Part shown: positions 27,307 to 35,026 of the stretch, piece by piece
How positions within the stretch are numbered: position 1 is the stretch's first letter
How the letters are laid out: each line of letters opens with the position of its first letter
Source of the DNA: an uncultured Campylobacteraceae bacterium
GTDB lineage: Bacteria; Campylobacterota; Campylobacteria; Campylobacterales; Arcobacteraceae
Direction: 5' to 3'
DNA length: 36,411 bases
Assembly: GCA_937138295.1 (NCBI GenBank)
Contig: CAKZOX010000018.1
Span: 1-36,411 of the forward strand
The notes under the pieces: model-generated
Told to the model about the DNA's origin: nothing
The model's input: only the letters and a program-made list of their open reading frames with translations
Databases searched by the model: none
Translations under genes and position numbers: made by a program

Positions 27307-28497
27307 TCAAGCACTTTTTACTATAATTTCAAAACAAGCATTTTTATTTTCATTATATGCTTTGATAGATCCCTTAAAAGTTTTTGTAATTATAGTGTTA
27401 CAAATAGCCAAACCTAAGCCACTACCATTTGTTTTTGTAGTTACATATCTATTAAATAATTTTACAGGTAGTAAATTTTCTAATATTTCACCACCATTAT
27501 CAGAAATTTTTAACACAACATTATCATCTTGTTTAAAAATATTAATGACAATTTTATTTAAGTTGTCTCTTTTAGTAAATTTATCAATAGCATTATTTAA
27601 AATACTTAATATAACTTGAGCATAATCACTAGAAATACCATAAGCTTTAGCACTTTTATCATAATTTTTTTCTACGTTAATATATAAATCATCAATCTTA
27701 AATGTAAGAATACTTAGTATCTTATCTACTAATGAGTAGATGAAAAATTCTTCATTAGATTTTTTAGCATTTAAAAAATCTCTAAAATTTTTTGTAGTTT
27801 CATTCATAAAACTAATTTGATTTAATACTTCATCAAAACTATGTTCTATTTCTTCTTTGTTAAAAGTGTCATGTTTTAAATTAAATTTTGATGTACTCGC
27901 AGCTATTGAAATGATATTTAATGGTTGCTTCCATTGGTGCAAAATATTATCAAACATTGTGCCCATTTCAGCTAATTTTGATTGCTGTATTAATGTAGTT
28001 TCCATTTCTAAAAGTAGGGCATTATTCAAAATAATTGCTGCATAATTTGATAAAATTCTAAGATAATCTAAATCTTCTTTTGTAAATTCACCATCATGCT
28101 TATTTAGAACTTGTAAGATACCAATACAGTTTTTATTTGCATCTAATAATGGTATGGCAATAGTTTGTTTAGTTTTATAACCTGTTTGTAAATCTATGTC
28201 TTTATTAAATCTTGAGTCACTATAAACATCATTTATAATTTCAGGCTTTTTAGTTTTTATAACATCTCCTGCTATTCCTTTAGAAGCTGGAAATCTTATT
28301 TCTTTGTCTAGTCCATCTGCTATTTTTGTCCACAATTCATCGGTATTAGTATCATAAATAAATAAACTACATCTATCTGCATTTACTAAAGATTTTGAGA
28401 ATGTCGCAATTTCTTGTAAAATAAATTCTATATCCGATTCTTGGGACATTATTCTATTAAATTCTAGAATAATATCTAGTTTATTGTTTAAGTTCAT
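27307..28497 (-). CDS. soluble GAF-domain histidine kinase
   Basis: A 396-residue cytoplasmic kinase. A canonical GAF domain (about 20-160; RCSLFIYDTNTDELWTKIADG, FPASKGIAGDVIKTKKPEIINDV, IAIPLLDANKNCIGILQVLNK) precedes a phosphoacceptor helix with H187 in LHQWKQPLN. The C-terminal HATPase has the DNGGEI and GSGLGLAI motifs. The N box is divergent. It has no membrane segment, so the signal is cytoplasmic (cyclic nucleotide, redox or another small ligand). The receiver-PilZ gene ends 65 bases upstream on the same strand and is a natural partner candidate. AAGAGG is a good ribosome-binding site. Confidence 0.92.
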   Translation of the reverse strand: MNLNNKLDIILEFNRIMSQESDIEFILQEIATFSKSLVNADRCSLFIYDTNTDELWTKIADGLDKEIRFPASKGIAGDVIKTKKPEIINDVYSDSRFNKDIDLQTGYKTKQTIAIPLLDANKNCIGILQVLNKHDGEFTKEDLDYLRILSNYAAIILNNALLLEMETTLIQQSKLAEMGTMFDNILHQWKQPLNIISIAASTSKFNLKHDTFNKEEIEHSFDEVLNQISFMNETTKNFRDFLNAKKSNEEFFIYSLVDKILSILTFKIDDLYINVEKNYDKSAKAYGISSDYAQVILSILNNAIDKFTKRDNLNKIVINIFKQDDNVVLKISDNGGEILENLLPVKLFNRYVTTKTNGSGLGLAICNTIITKTFKGSIKAYNENKNACFEIIVKSA

Positions 28498-28527
28498 GAA
28501 TACCTCTTATGATAAGTAATATATTGT

Positions 28528-28533
28528 ATTATA
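28528..28533 (-). promoter_or_regulatory. -10 element before the GAF kinase
   Basis: TATAAT on the minus strand, 31 bases before the kinase ATG and inside the 65-base gap after the receiver-PilZ gene. The kinase may therefore have its own promoter in addition to read-through from the upstream gene. Confidence 0.4.
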
Positions 28534-28562
28534 ATTGAGTTAATAATATTTTTAAATATGTG

Positions 28563-29639
28563 CTATTTTTTTAGTTCATTTATAAGCTTTTTTACTCTTA
28601 ATGATAAATAGTTATCTAAAGCTTGATTTTCAGCTTGAATAAAAGTAAATCTCATTAGCATTTTATATCCATTGTTCGTATTAAATATATCTTTTACAAT
28701 AGCTGTTCCTTGAAGAACTTTCATTCTATCATTTAATTTTAATGATATATTTAGTTTCGAATGAATTTTAAATTCGTTATAGTTTACAATATCACATAGA
28801 ATATGGTTTGTTGAAATATTTAAAGCTTTTGTCTTTATTTTTCTTCTATTTTGGTCAATTAGTACTAGTTGATTTGTATCTTCAGCATCTAATCTAAGAT
28901 TTTTTCTATGGTGAACGAATGTATCAATGAAGTCATTGTAAGTTAATTCAATATGTAATTTTTCTTCATCTATATCTTTTACGGTTGTTAGTATATCTTT
29001 ACCTAAAAATTCTGAACATAAAGCTATATTATCATTTTTATTCAAAGATCTTAGCTGTAGTTCTTGAACTTTTAATGTTACGCTTTTTTCATCGAAGTAT
29101 ATGATAAGGGCATCTTTGATTATAGGTAACCCTTTATAGTGAGAAACTACAGTTACATTTGAGTCTCTATCGTTTGCTAAATAATCAATACAATCTTGTA
29201 TATTAAGGTTTGGAAAATCATGATTTAGTAATTTGTTATTAACTGTAATAGAGATTTTTTCTATACAGTTTTTAATAAAACTTTTTAAATCTGTTTTTGT
29301 AGATTCATCTGTTAAAAAACCAGATACATCATATCTAATACAGTTTTGTAAAACAAAAATATCTGAAAATAATGAATATACTAAAATCTTAACATAAGGA
29401 TTTTTATCTTTAAGTTTTTTTATGAAATTGAAATTTGAATCTTTATCTTGAGTTGCTAAATCCACAATAATAATATCAACTTTATTTTCATATAAATCTT
29501 CTTGGAATTTTGTGTAAGAAATATTTTCAAATAATTTATCTAAAAATTCACCAAATTTTTGAGATATTGAACCATTTCTTTCTAAAACAGCCAAAGATAA
29601 CTTCTTTGTAAAAGAAGAGATGATTTTTATGTTTTCCAT
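28563..29639 (-). CDS. receiver-like and PilZ-like domain protein
   Basis: A 358-residue protein. The N-terminal half (about 1-135) has a receiver fold with Asp60 at the phosphoacceptor position (VDIIIVDLATQ) but departs from the rule elsewhere. The acidic pair is E20-R21, and the conserved Lys before the last helix is replaced (GFLTDES). The C-terminal half (about 165-355) resembles a YcgR-type beta-domain followed by PilZ. The c-di-GMP motif RxxxR is present as R245-KNL-R249, while the second motif reads NISTNHI instead of (D/N)xSxxG. It may thus bind c-di-GMP weakly or use only the first motif. It could translate a kinase signal into motility or adhesion control (inference). TATAAT lies upstream and AGGAA is the ribosome site. 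The GAF kinase follows on the same strand. Confidence 0.7.
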   Translation of the reverse strand: MENIKIISSFTKKLSLAVLERNGSISQKFGEFLDKLFENISYTKFQEDLYENKVDIIIVDLATQDKDSNFNFIKKLKDKNPYVKILVYSLFSDIFVLQNCIRYDVSGFLTDESTKTDLKSFIKNCIEKISITVNNKLLNHDFPNLNIQDCIDYLANDRDSNVTVVSHYKGLPIIKDALIIYFDEKSVTLKVQELQLRSLNKNDNIALCSEFLGKDILTTVKDIDEEKLHIELTYNDFIDTFVHHRKNLRLDAEDTNQLVLIDQNRRKIKTKALNISTNHILCDIVNYNEFKIHSKLNISLKLNDRMKVLQGTAIVKDIFNTNNGYKMLMRFTFIQAENQALDNYLSLRVKKLINELKK

Positions 29640-29670
29640 TAAGTTCCTAGGTTTCTAATTTAATTGTTAA

Positions 29671-29676
29671 ATTATA
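29671..29676 (-). promoter_or_regulatory. -10 element before the receiver-PilZ gene
   Basis: TATAAT on the minus strand, 32 bases before the gene start and beyond the atpE terminator. It gives the receiver-PilZ and kinase genes a promoter of their own. Confidence 0.45.
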
Positions 29677-29711
29677 TGTTAAAAATAATTAAATGAAGGT
29701 TTTATGGGCAT

Positions 29712-29746
29712 AAAAAAAGGCCAAGAGTATAAACTCTTGACCTTTT
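29712..29746 (-). terminator. Rho-independent terminator of atpE
   Basis: A stem of AAAAGGCCAAGAGT (29715-29728) with ACTCTTGACCTTTT (29733-29746), one C/A mismatch and a 4-base loop. On the minus strand it is followed by a T-run from seven A at 29712-29718. It ends the atpE transcript 29 bases after the stop. Confidence 0.9.
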
Positions 29747-29774
29747 AAATAATTTATAATATTTATATTATAGA

Positions 29775-30086
29775 TTATCCTAAAAATGGGTTTGCGTATA
29801 ATGCGATTAAAGCAATTACAAGTGTATAGATAACTTGTGCTTCAACAAGTGCGATAGCAATGAACATAGTAGTCATTAACTTTCCACCTAAACCTGGGTT
29901 TCTAGCAGTACCAGCAATAGTAGCAGCAGCAGTATTACCCATACCGATAGCACCACCAAGTGCAGCTAAACCTAAACCAATACCTGCAGCAACTACAGAG
30001 TATGCTTTAATCATATCTTCACCACCGTTACCAGCTGCAAATGCAAAACCAGCGAACGCTAACATTAATAGAACGATTTTTTTCAT
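29775..30086 (-). CDS. atpE: F0F1 ATP synthase subunit c
   Basis: Ring-forming proteolipid of the membrane motor. The 103-residue protein has an Ala-rich N-terminal extension (about 1-18) that looks like a signal sequence. Two transmembrane hairpin helices follow: the first with Gly repeats (GIGLGLAALGGAIGMG, 35-50), the polar loop RNPG at 62-65, and the second with the proton-binding Glu82 in ALVEAQVIY. Glu is followed by Ala, and no Gln/Ser/Thr pattern of sodium-binding rings is seen, so a proton type is inferred. It stands alone: the other atp genes are not in the window, as known for Campylobacter and Helicobacter. AAAGGA is 7 bases before the ATG, consistent with high expression. The window covers the whole gene and its terminator. 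Confidence 0.96.
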   Translation of the reverse strand: MKKIVLLMLAFAGFAFAAGNGGEDMIKAYSVVAAGIGLGLAALGGAIGMGNTAAATIAGTARNPGLGGKLMTTMFIAIALVEAQVIYTLVIALIALYANPFLG

Positions 30087-30209
30087 TCTTAATCCTTTAA
30101 AAAATTTTATTTGTCAAAGTCTGTTCGGCTTGCGTAACCTAAGTATAAAACTTAAGCGACCATAACATAAATGCTACGATACTCCCTACTTATCACTTTC
30201 AAACGCAAA

Positions 30210-30215
30210 ATTATA
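30210..30215 (-). promoter_or_regulatory. -10 element of atpE
   Basis: TATAAT on the minus strand preceded by TTTGAA (30216-30221). It gives a 5' leader of about 115 bases for atpE. The leader is less AT-rich than its surroundings and contains a short repeat (TAAGT at 30140-30144 with ACTTA at 30150-30154). The 12-base run TTTGAATATAAT also occurs before the lipoprotein gene (30710-30699). Confidence 0.5.
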
Positions 30216-30265
30216 TTCAAATTATGTTTAAAAAAACTTTAGACCTATATGATTTTGTTAATTAA

Positions 30266-30667
30266 CTATCTATTCCAACTTTCAACTAATAATTCATCTT
30301 GAGAATTACTTGTTAAAGTAAATTCAATTTTTTTCATATTTATTACACCTTTTGATCCATTATTTAAAAGATCTAAAGTAGTGAGTTGATAACTTAAATC
30401 TCCATGACATAGGTACTTATCTGTAGTAGAGTCATAAGAAATAATTTGTATGTTTGTTAATTTGAAAGATTTAGGATCTAAGAATTTAGTATCATTTTTT
30501 TGTTGTTTTGCTTCATCTTTATAATATTGTATTGGAGTTACTTGTTGAGTATAAATTTGTAGAATTTTTTCTTTTGCTTCATCACTATCACATTTTGGAG
30601 TAGTTTTATTACAAGCTGTGAAAAGGAATATAGAACTTAATATCATAATAGCTAATTTATAATTCAA
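30266..30667 (-). CDS. small lipoprotein of unknown function, TTG start
   Basis: A 133-residue lipoprotein by my choice of start. Translation from TTG at 30667 gives a short basic start, a hydrophobic stretch and a lipobox LFTAC with Cys19. An AAGGAG Shine-Dalgarno (30682-30677) sits exactly 9 bases before the TTG. A longer reading from ATG at 30709 would put 14 charged residues (IMELIYSKEFKF) before the signal peptide. It would also place that ATG upstream of the -10 TATAAT (30704-30699), so it would not be transcribed from that promoter. The mature part is hydrophilic with two further Cys (PKCDSDE and YLCHGD), which may form a disulphide. I recognise no family. The membrane in which it sits is unknown. 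Confidence 0.7.
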   Translation of the reverse strand: MNYKLAIMILSSIFLFTACNKTTPKCDSDEAKEKILQIYTQQVTPIQYYKDEAKQQKNDTKFLDPKSFKLTNIQIISYDSTTDKYLCHGDLSYQLTTLDLLNNGSKGVINMKKIEFTLTSNSQDELLVESWNR

Positions 30668-30698
30668 AAATTTAAACTCCTTTGAATATATTAATTCC

Positions 30699-30704
30699 AT
30701 TATA
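30699..30704 (-). promoter_or_regulatory. -10 element of the lipoprotein gene
   Basis: TATAAT on the minus strand, preceded by TTTGAA as in the atpE promoter. Transcription would start near 30692, which makes the TTG start at 30667 the first usable one and leaves a leader of about 25 bases. Confidence 0.5.
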
Positions 30705-30808
30705 TTCAAAGAGTGTCACAAAAAAGTCAAATTTAGATAACAGAAAAAGTTTAGATTTTTAGTATTTAAAATGATGATATAAACAATATTTTGTAAGTAA
30801 AATTAATT

Positions 30809-32020
30809 TTATGTAGATTCGATAATGCTGATTTTTTCTTCTAACTCTTTTATTCTGGCTTTTTCTTTATCTAAATCTTTTGTTAGTTTTTTTATTTCTT
30901 CATTTTTAGCAGATACAGATGATATTAATGCGTTTAATTCTTCATCTACTTTGATTTTCTTTTCTCTATTGACTTTTTCTAGGGAAACTATATCTTTAAT
31001 TTTTTTATTTGCAATTTCATTGATGTGTTTTAATTTTTTTTCTCTTTCAACTATCTCTTTTTCATAATAATTAAATTGGCTTACAAACTTTGAATTTCTT
31101 TTTTGTTCAAGTAAAAAGTTATTATCAAGATTTTGATAATATGCAATTTTTTTCATAAGCTCATCTATCTTATCCCTTGCATCATTGTTAACTCTTCTAT
31201 TTTGATGAATATTTTTAGCAACATTTTTCTTTAAAGTTTTCTGTTCTTGTTCGTATTCAGTTATTAAAAACCTAATCCATATAAACTCTTTTATAGTTTT
31301 ATTAGATGATAAAATTGGCAAAACATTCAAATGAACATAAAACTCTTCTTTTTCTTTAGTGAAATACTTATCTTTTCCTTCCCATGATTGAGAATTATTT
31401 ATAGTTTGATATAACTCTTCTATAGCCTTTGGGTTATAGTTGGTATCTCTTAAATCAGACAATTTTCTATTTAAAAGTTCACTTTCTTCATAACCACTGA
31501 TATTTATAAATCCATCATTTACAAAAGTTATTTCATCATTGGTATTAGTTTTTGTAACTAAAGCTACTTCGTTTATAATTTCTATCATACTACTTAAGTC
31601 TTTTGAAGTCTGTTCTTTTAATTTTTCTTGAAATTTGTTATGACAAATTTTTTCAATTGTAAAGATTAAATCTTTAGCATTTACAGGTTTTACTAAGAAG
31701 TCATCAACACTTAGTTTTACAGCATTTAATAAATCTTCTGTTTCATATTTTTTTGTAGTTAATATAAAAGGTAAATCTTCATTTTTTTGTCTAAGTTCTT
31801 TTAAAAGCTCAGTTCCTTTTCCATCACTTAATTGGGTGTCACAAATTACTAAATCAATATTTTTTGAACTGTTAAAAATCTCAATAGCTTCACTAGAACT
31901 TTTTGCAAACACTACATTAGTGATCATCTTTTTTAGAATATTAAAATAGTGCTTACCTGTGTTTTCATTACTTTCAATATATAAAATATTTAATGTTTTT
32001 AAAAATGTGATATTAAACAT
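30809..32020 (-). CDS. receiver-PAS-coiled-coil protein (second of a pair)
   Basis: A 403-residue soluble protein: receiver (about 8-125, Asp61 in ICDTQLSD, Lys in FLVKPVN), a PAS domain (about 140-255, with EITFVNDGFINISGYEESELLNR), then about 145 residues of charged coiled coil to the end. There is no HATPase, GGDEF, EAL or DNA-binding domain. The receiver lost its acidic pair: ILYIESNEN, against ILYAEDDEA in the neighbouring paralogue. It starts 1 base after the upstream gene's stop, and the two share architecture throughout, so they arose by tandem duplication and are likely co-translated. The coiled coils may pair with each other or with a kinase (inference). Function unknown. Confidence 0.8.
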   Translation of the reverse strand: MFNITFLKTLNILYIESNENTGKHYFNILKKMITNVVFAKSSSEAIEIFNSSKNIDLVICDTQLSDGKGTELLKELRQKNEDLPFILTTKKYETEDLLNAVKLSVDDFLVKPVNAKDLIFTIEKICHNKFQEKLKEQTSKDLSSMIEIINEVALVTKTNTNDEITFVNDGFINISGYEESELLNRKLSDLRDTNYNPKAIEELYQTINNSQSWEGKDKYFTKEKEEFYVHLNVLPILSSNKTIKEFIWIRFLITEYEQEQKTLKKNVAKNIHQNRRVNNDARDKIDELMKKIAYYQNLDNNFLLEQKRNSKFVSQFNYYEKEIVEREKKLKHINEIANKKIKDIVSLEKVNREKKIKVDEELNALISSVSAKNEEIKKLTKDLDKEKARIKELEEKISIIEST

Positions 32021-32021
32021 T

Positions 32022-33263
32022 TTATGACCTTTTTTCTTTTTCTTTAGTTCTAAAATTTAGAACATCTTCTAAATCATAAACTTTAGCTTTTTTCTCTTCT
32101 ATTTCTAAATTTATTTTAGTGATAAATTGTTCCCTTAGTTTTAAATCAGTTCTTAATTTGTAAATCTTTTTTGTGTTTTTTTCTGTTTCATCCTTCATAT
32201 CTTTTATGGCCATTGAAATATTGTTTATTTTTGAATTAATACCTAAAGTTAATTTTTCATATTGAGTTTTAATTCTTTTTAATTTTTCTTCACTTTTTTG
32301 AAGTTTCATAAAGTTTTCCTGAGAACTTTCTTTTAATCTTTTGAAAACTTTTTCTTTTTCATCATATGCTTCATATCTTTTTAACTCTTTTGTTAAAGAG
32401 TTTATTTTTTCTTGAGCTACCCTAAATATTCTTCTTGCCTCTTGCATATTGTAGATTAGTTGTTTTTTATATGCTCTTCTTTCATTTTCTTCTTTTGTTG
32501 TTAGAAAATTAACTGAAATATACTTCTTGTGTTTTGGATTTGATTCATCTTCAGTTGGCATTATTGTAGCATTAGCATAAAATGCTGTGTTGTGATTTGT
32601 AATGTATTTTATTTTACCTTGCCATTTTATATTATTTTGTAAATCTTCCCACTGTTTATTTAAAATATCCTTTGAAATATCAGGATGAAATAAACTTGTA
32701 TATTCATTTCCTAATAGGCTATCTTCATTTTCATTTGCTAAGAGATCATTTAGAAAATCATTAGTATAAATAAGTTTTTTTTCGTGATTAAATATATATA
32801 CAATCGCGACTTTATTTATTAGTTCAAAATACTCTTTAGTCTCATTTTGCTCATTTTTGATATTTTGTTCGGCTTGTTTTTTTAAGGAAATTTTTTCTAT
32901 TTTAGTGACAATATCAACTATTCCTGTAGGTTTTGTAAGATAGTCATTGACTTTTAATTTTAATGCTTCTATTAAAAAACTCTCTTCAGTGTGTGCTGTA
33001 ATAAATACAATAGGAATATCATAGCCTGTATTTTTTATCTCTTTTAATAGTTCTAAACCATTCATTTTAGGCATATTAATATCACTTAATACAAGGTTTA
33101 TTTCATTTTTATTTTTTTTGAATTCTTCAAAAGCTTCAACTCCATCTTTTGTAGATATTACTTTTTTAAAGACTTTACTTAGTTGTGATGACATTTCTTG
33201 GTTTATCGCTTCATCATCTTCTGCATATAAAATAGTAAGAGTACTTAAAAATTCTTTGTTCAT
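32022..33263 (-). CDS. receiver-PAS-coiled-coil protein (first of a pair)
   Basis: A 413-residue soluble protein with a complete receiver (about 8-125: acidic triad E15-D16-D17, phospho-accepting Asp61 in LSDINMPKMNG, Thr in FITAHT, Lys in YLTKPTG), a PAS-type domain (about 140-260, with KKLIYTNDFLNDLLANENEDSLLGNEYTS as its core, read in parts), and a coiled-coil tail of about 140 residues. It has no output domain. Compared with its neighbour the receiver is canonical, so it is likely the phosphorylated member of the pair. AAGG lies 8-9 bases upstream of the ATG. The gene is divergent from the AsmA-like gene. It could receive phosphate from one of the kinases in this window, but nothing links it to a particular one. 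Confidence 0.82.
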   Translation of the reverse strand: MNKEFLSTLTILYAEDDEAINQEMSSQLSKVFKKVISTKDGVEAFEEFKKNKNEINLVLSDINMPKMNGLELLKEIKNTGYDIPIVFITAHTEESFLIEALKLKVNDYLTKPTGIVDIVTKIEKISLKKQAEQNIKNEQNETKEYFELINKVAIVYIFNHEKKLIYTNDFLNDLLANENEDSLLGNEYTSLFHPDISKDILNKQWEDLQNNIKWQGKIKYITNHNTAFYANATIMPTEDESNPKHKKYISVNFLTTKEENERRAYKKQLIYNMQEARRIFRVAQEKINSLTKELKRYEAYDEKEKVFKRLKESSQENFMKLQKSEEKLKRIKTQYEKLTLGINSKINNISMAIKDMKDETEKNTKKIYKLRTDLKLREQFITKINLEIEEKKAKVYDLEDVLNFRTKEKEKRS

Positions 33264-33363
33264 GAAGAACCTTGTGTTAAATATAATTTATGTTACATTC
33301 TATCATATACAAAATTATATTTTTCCAAATGTGAAGTTTTTAGTTATATTAATTTTAAAAAGA

Positions 33364-33369
33364 TATAAT
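33364..33369 (+). promoter_or_regulatory. -10 element of the AsmA-like gene
   Basis: TATAAT 39 bases before the ATG, with a good Shine-Dalgarno (GAGGA) 7 bases before it. The 144-base divergent region 33264-33407 should also hold the promoter of the receiver-PAS pair on the other strand. I see no clear -10 for it, only AT-rich sequence. Confidence 0.5.
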
Positions 33370-33407
33370 TTTAGTTATTACAAATTAATTTCTTTGAGGA
33401 TATTTAC

Positions 33408-34925
33408 ATGATACAAAAATTGTTTTTTGGATTAACTTTCTTAATCCTAATCATCATAGGTGGTGTTTACACAGCATTATTTACTAAACCAGGTAATAAT
33501 TTTGTGGCAGGGTATATAGAAGATACTGCAAACTCAAATAACAGTGGCGCAAATTTAGTGATAAATGATTTTACATTAACTACTAGTAAAATTAATTTTG
33601 ATGCAACTATAAATGAAAAATCGTTCATTAAAATCAATGGGGATGTAAATATTATTTCTAAAACATTTGATTTAAAATATGAAATAGATGTTCAAGATTT
33701 ATCAACTCTAAAAAATCTTACTAATCAACAATTAAATGGAAGTATCAAAACAAATGGTACGGTAATTGGTGATGCAACTTTAACAACGGTAAAAGGTAAA
33801 GTTGATGTAGCTAAAGGAAATGCACAATATGATGTAGAATTAGTTGAGTTTAATCCAAGTTCTATATTATTTAAGGCTAACAATTTAAAAATAGATGAAC
33901 TTTTATATATGGTAAATCAACCTAAATATGCAAAAGGTGATTTAAATATAGATGCAAATATCAAAAGTGCTAATGTAAAAAACCTTGATGGTATTGTTAA
34001 AACTACAATTTCAAATGGTGTAGTTAATAATACTTTAGTAAATAAAGATTTTAATTTACAACTTAAAAATTTACTTTCATTTAAAACAAACACAACTACA
34101 AATTTAAAAGGTTCTCAAGCAGTCACTAAAGCTAATGTAAATACTTCAATGGTAAATATTGAAGTTAAAGAGGCTGTATATGATATTGCTAATTTAAAAT
34201 TAAACAGTGATTATAAAGTTATTGTTAATGACTTTAGTAAATTATATGATTTATCTCAAACAAAAATGAGAGGTAAAGCTACTATAAATGGAAATATAGA
34301 ACAATCAAAAGATTTACTTAAAGTTACAGGTAATTCAAAAATTCTTGGTGGAGATTTAACTTATCAATTATTAAATGATAAATTTACAGCTTCTACAAAA
34401 GAAGTTGAAATAAAAGAAGTTACTCACATGATGTATTATCCAACTGTTTTTGATTCAAAAGCAAATTTAGATTTAGACTTTAACCTAACATCTAAAAAAG
34501 GTACTTTAGTTGGAAAACTTGTAAATGGTCACTTTTTACCGAATGAATTTTCAACACTATTAAATACTTTGGCAAAGTTTGATTTAACAAAAGAGATATA
34601 TGAAACAGTAGATATAAAATCAGATATCAATGATAAAATTATTCAATCAGTAATTAATATGAAGAGTAAAAATACTCAAATTGATGTAACAAAATCTACT
34701 TTAGATTTACAAAAATCAACAATAGATGCAGATATCTTATCAAAAATAAAAGAATATGAAATAGGTATAAAAGTTACAGGTAACATGACAAAGCCTAATG
34801 TTAAATTTGATACTGGAGATTTATTAAAATCAAAAGCAAAAGATGAAGTTAATAGGTTTATTGATAAAAATATAAAAGATGAGGGAACAAAGGATTTATT
34901 AAAAAACTTTAAATCACTATTTTAA
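33408..34925 (+). CDS. AsmA-like envelope protein
   Basis: A 505-residue protein with one N-terminal membrane anchor (about 5-25, GLTFLILIIIGGVYTALF) and a periplasmic body made almost wholly of beta strands. These show recurring short patterns such as INGDVNI, TKMRGKATINGNI and LKVTGNSKILGGDL, and a late KVTGNMTKPNVKF. Such repeating strands are typical of the AsmA/TamB/YhdP-like family that bridges the membranes and helps move lipids or assemble outer-membrane proteins (established knowledge). The C-terminal end (DTGDLLKSKAKDEVNRFIDKNI) is helical, also a family feature. It is a standalone gene with its own promoter. Family membership is by pattern, without alignment. Confidence 0.65.
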   Translation: MIQKLFFGLTFLILIIIGGVYTALFTKPGNNFVAGYIEDTANSNNSGANLVINDFTLTTSKINFDATINEKSFIKINGDVNIISKTFDLKYEIDVQDLSTLKNLTNQQLNGSIKTNGTVIGDATLTTVKGKVDVAKGNAQYDVELVEFNPSSILFKANNLKIDELLYMVNQPKYAKGDLNIDANIKSANVKNLDGIVKTTISNGVVNNTLVNKDFNLQLKNLLSFKTNTTTNLKGSQAVTKANVNTSMVNIEVKEAVYDIANLKLNSDYKVIVNDFSKLYDLSQTKMRGKATINGNIEQSKDLLKVTGNSKILGGDLTYQLLNDKFTASTKEVEIKEVTHMMYYPTVFDSKANLDLDFNLTSKKGTLVGKLVNGHFLPNEFSTLLNTLAKFDLTKEIYETVDIKSDINDKIIQSVINMKSKNTQIDVTKSTLDLQKSTIDADILSKIKEYEIGIKVTGNMTKPNVKFDTGDLLKSKAKDEVNRFIDKNIKDEGTKDLLKNFKSLF

Positions 34926-34932
34926 TTAATAG

Positions 34933-34947
34933 TGATAACGGTTATCA
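34933..34947 (+). promoter_or_regulatory. Fur-box-like operator before the imelysin gene
   Basis: TGATAAC-G-GTTATCA is a perfect 7-1-7 inverted repeat and matches 12 of 14 half-site bases of the Fur core TGATAAT-n-ATTATCA (established knowledge). It lies directly over a possible -10 (CATAAT, 34946-34951), about 80 bases before an iron-linked gene family. Iron repression by Fur is inferred. Confidence 0.65.
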
Positions 34948-34974
34948 TAATTAAGGAAAAATAAAGAAGCTTTT

Positions 34975-35026
34975 CGGTTTAATTCATTTTAATAATTAAA
35001 ATCAAAATTAAAAAAGGAATTAACCG
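34975..35026 (+). other. leader hairpin that may hide the imelysin ribosome site
   Basis: CGGTTTAATTC (34975-34985) can pair with GAATTAACCG (35017-35026), 10 pairs with one bulge. The second arm runs up to the ATG at 35027 and includes part of the Shine-Dalgarno GGAA. Inside, ATTTTAATAATTAAAAT (34986-35002) is itself a perfect inverted repeat. The transcript leader could thus control translation. Confidence 0.35.

Noticed and set aside
30087..30265. Possible small RNA or riboswitch in the atpE leader
   Set aside because: The leader is less AT-rich than its surroundings and has one short repeat (TAAGT/ACTTA), but no known riboswitch core or strong terminator is visible; treated as an untranslated leader.
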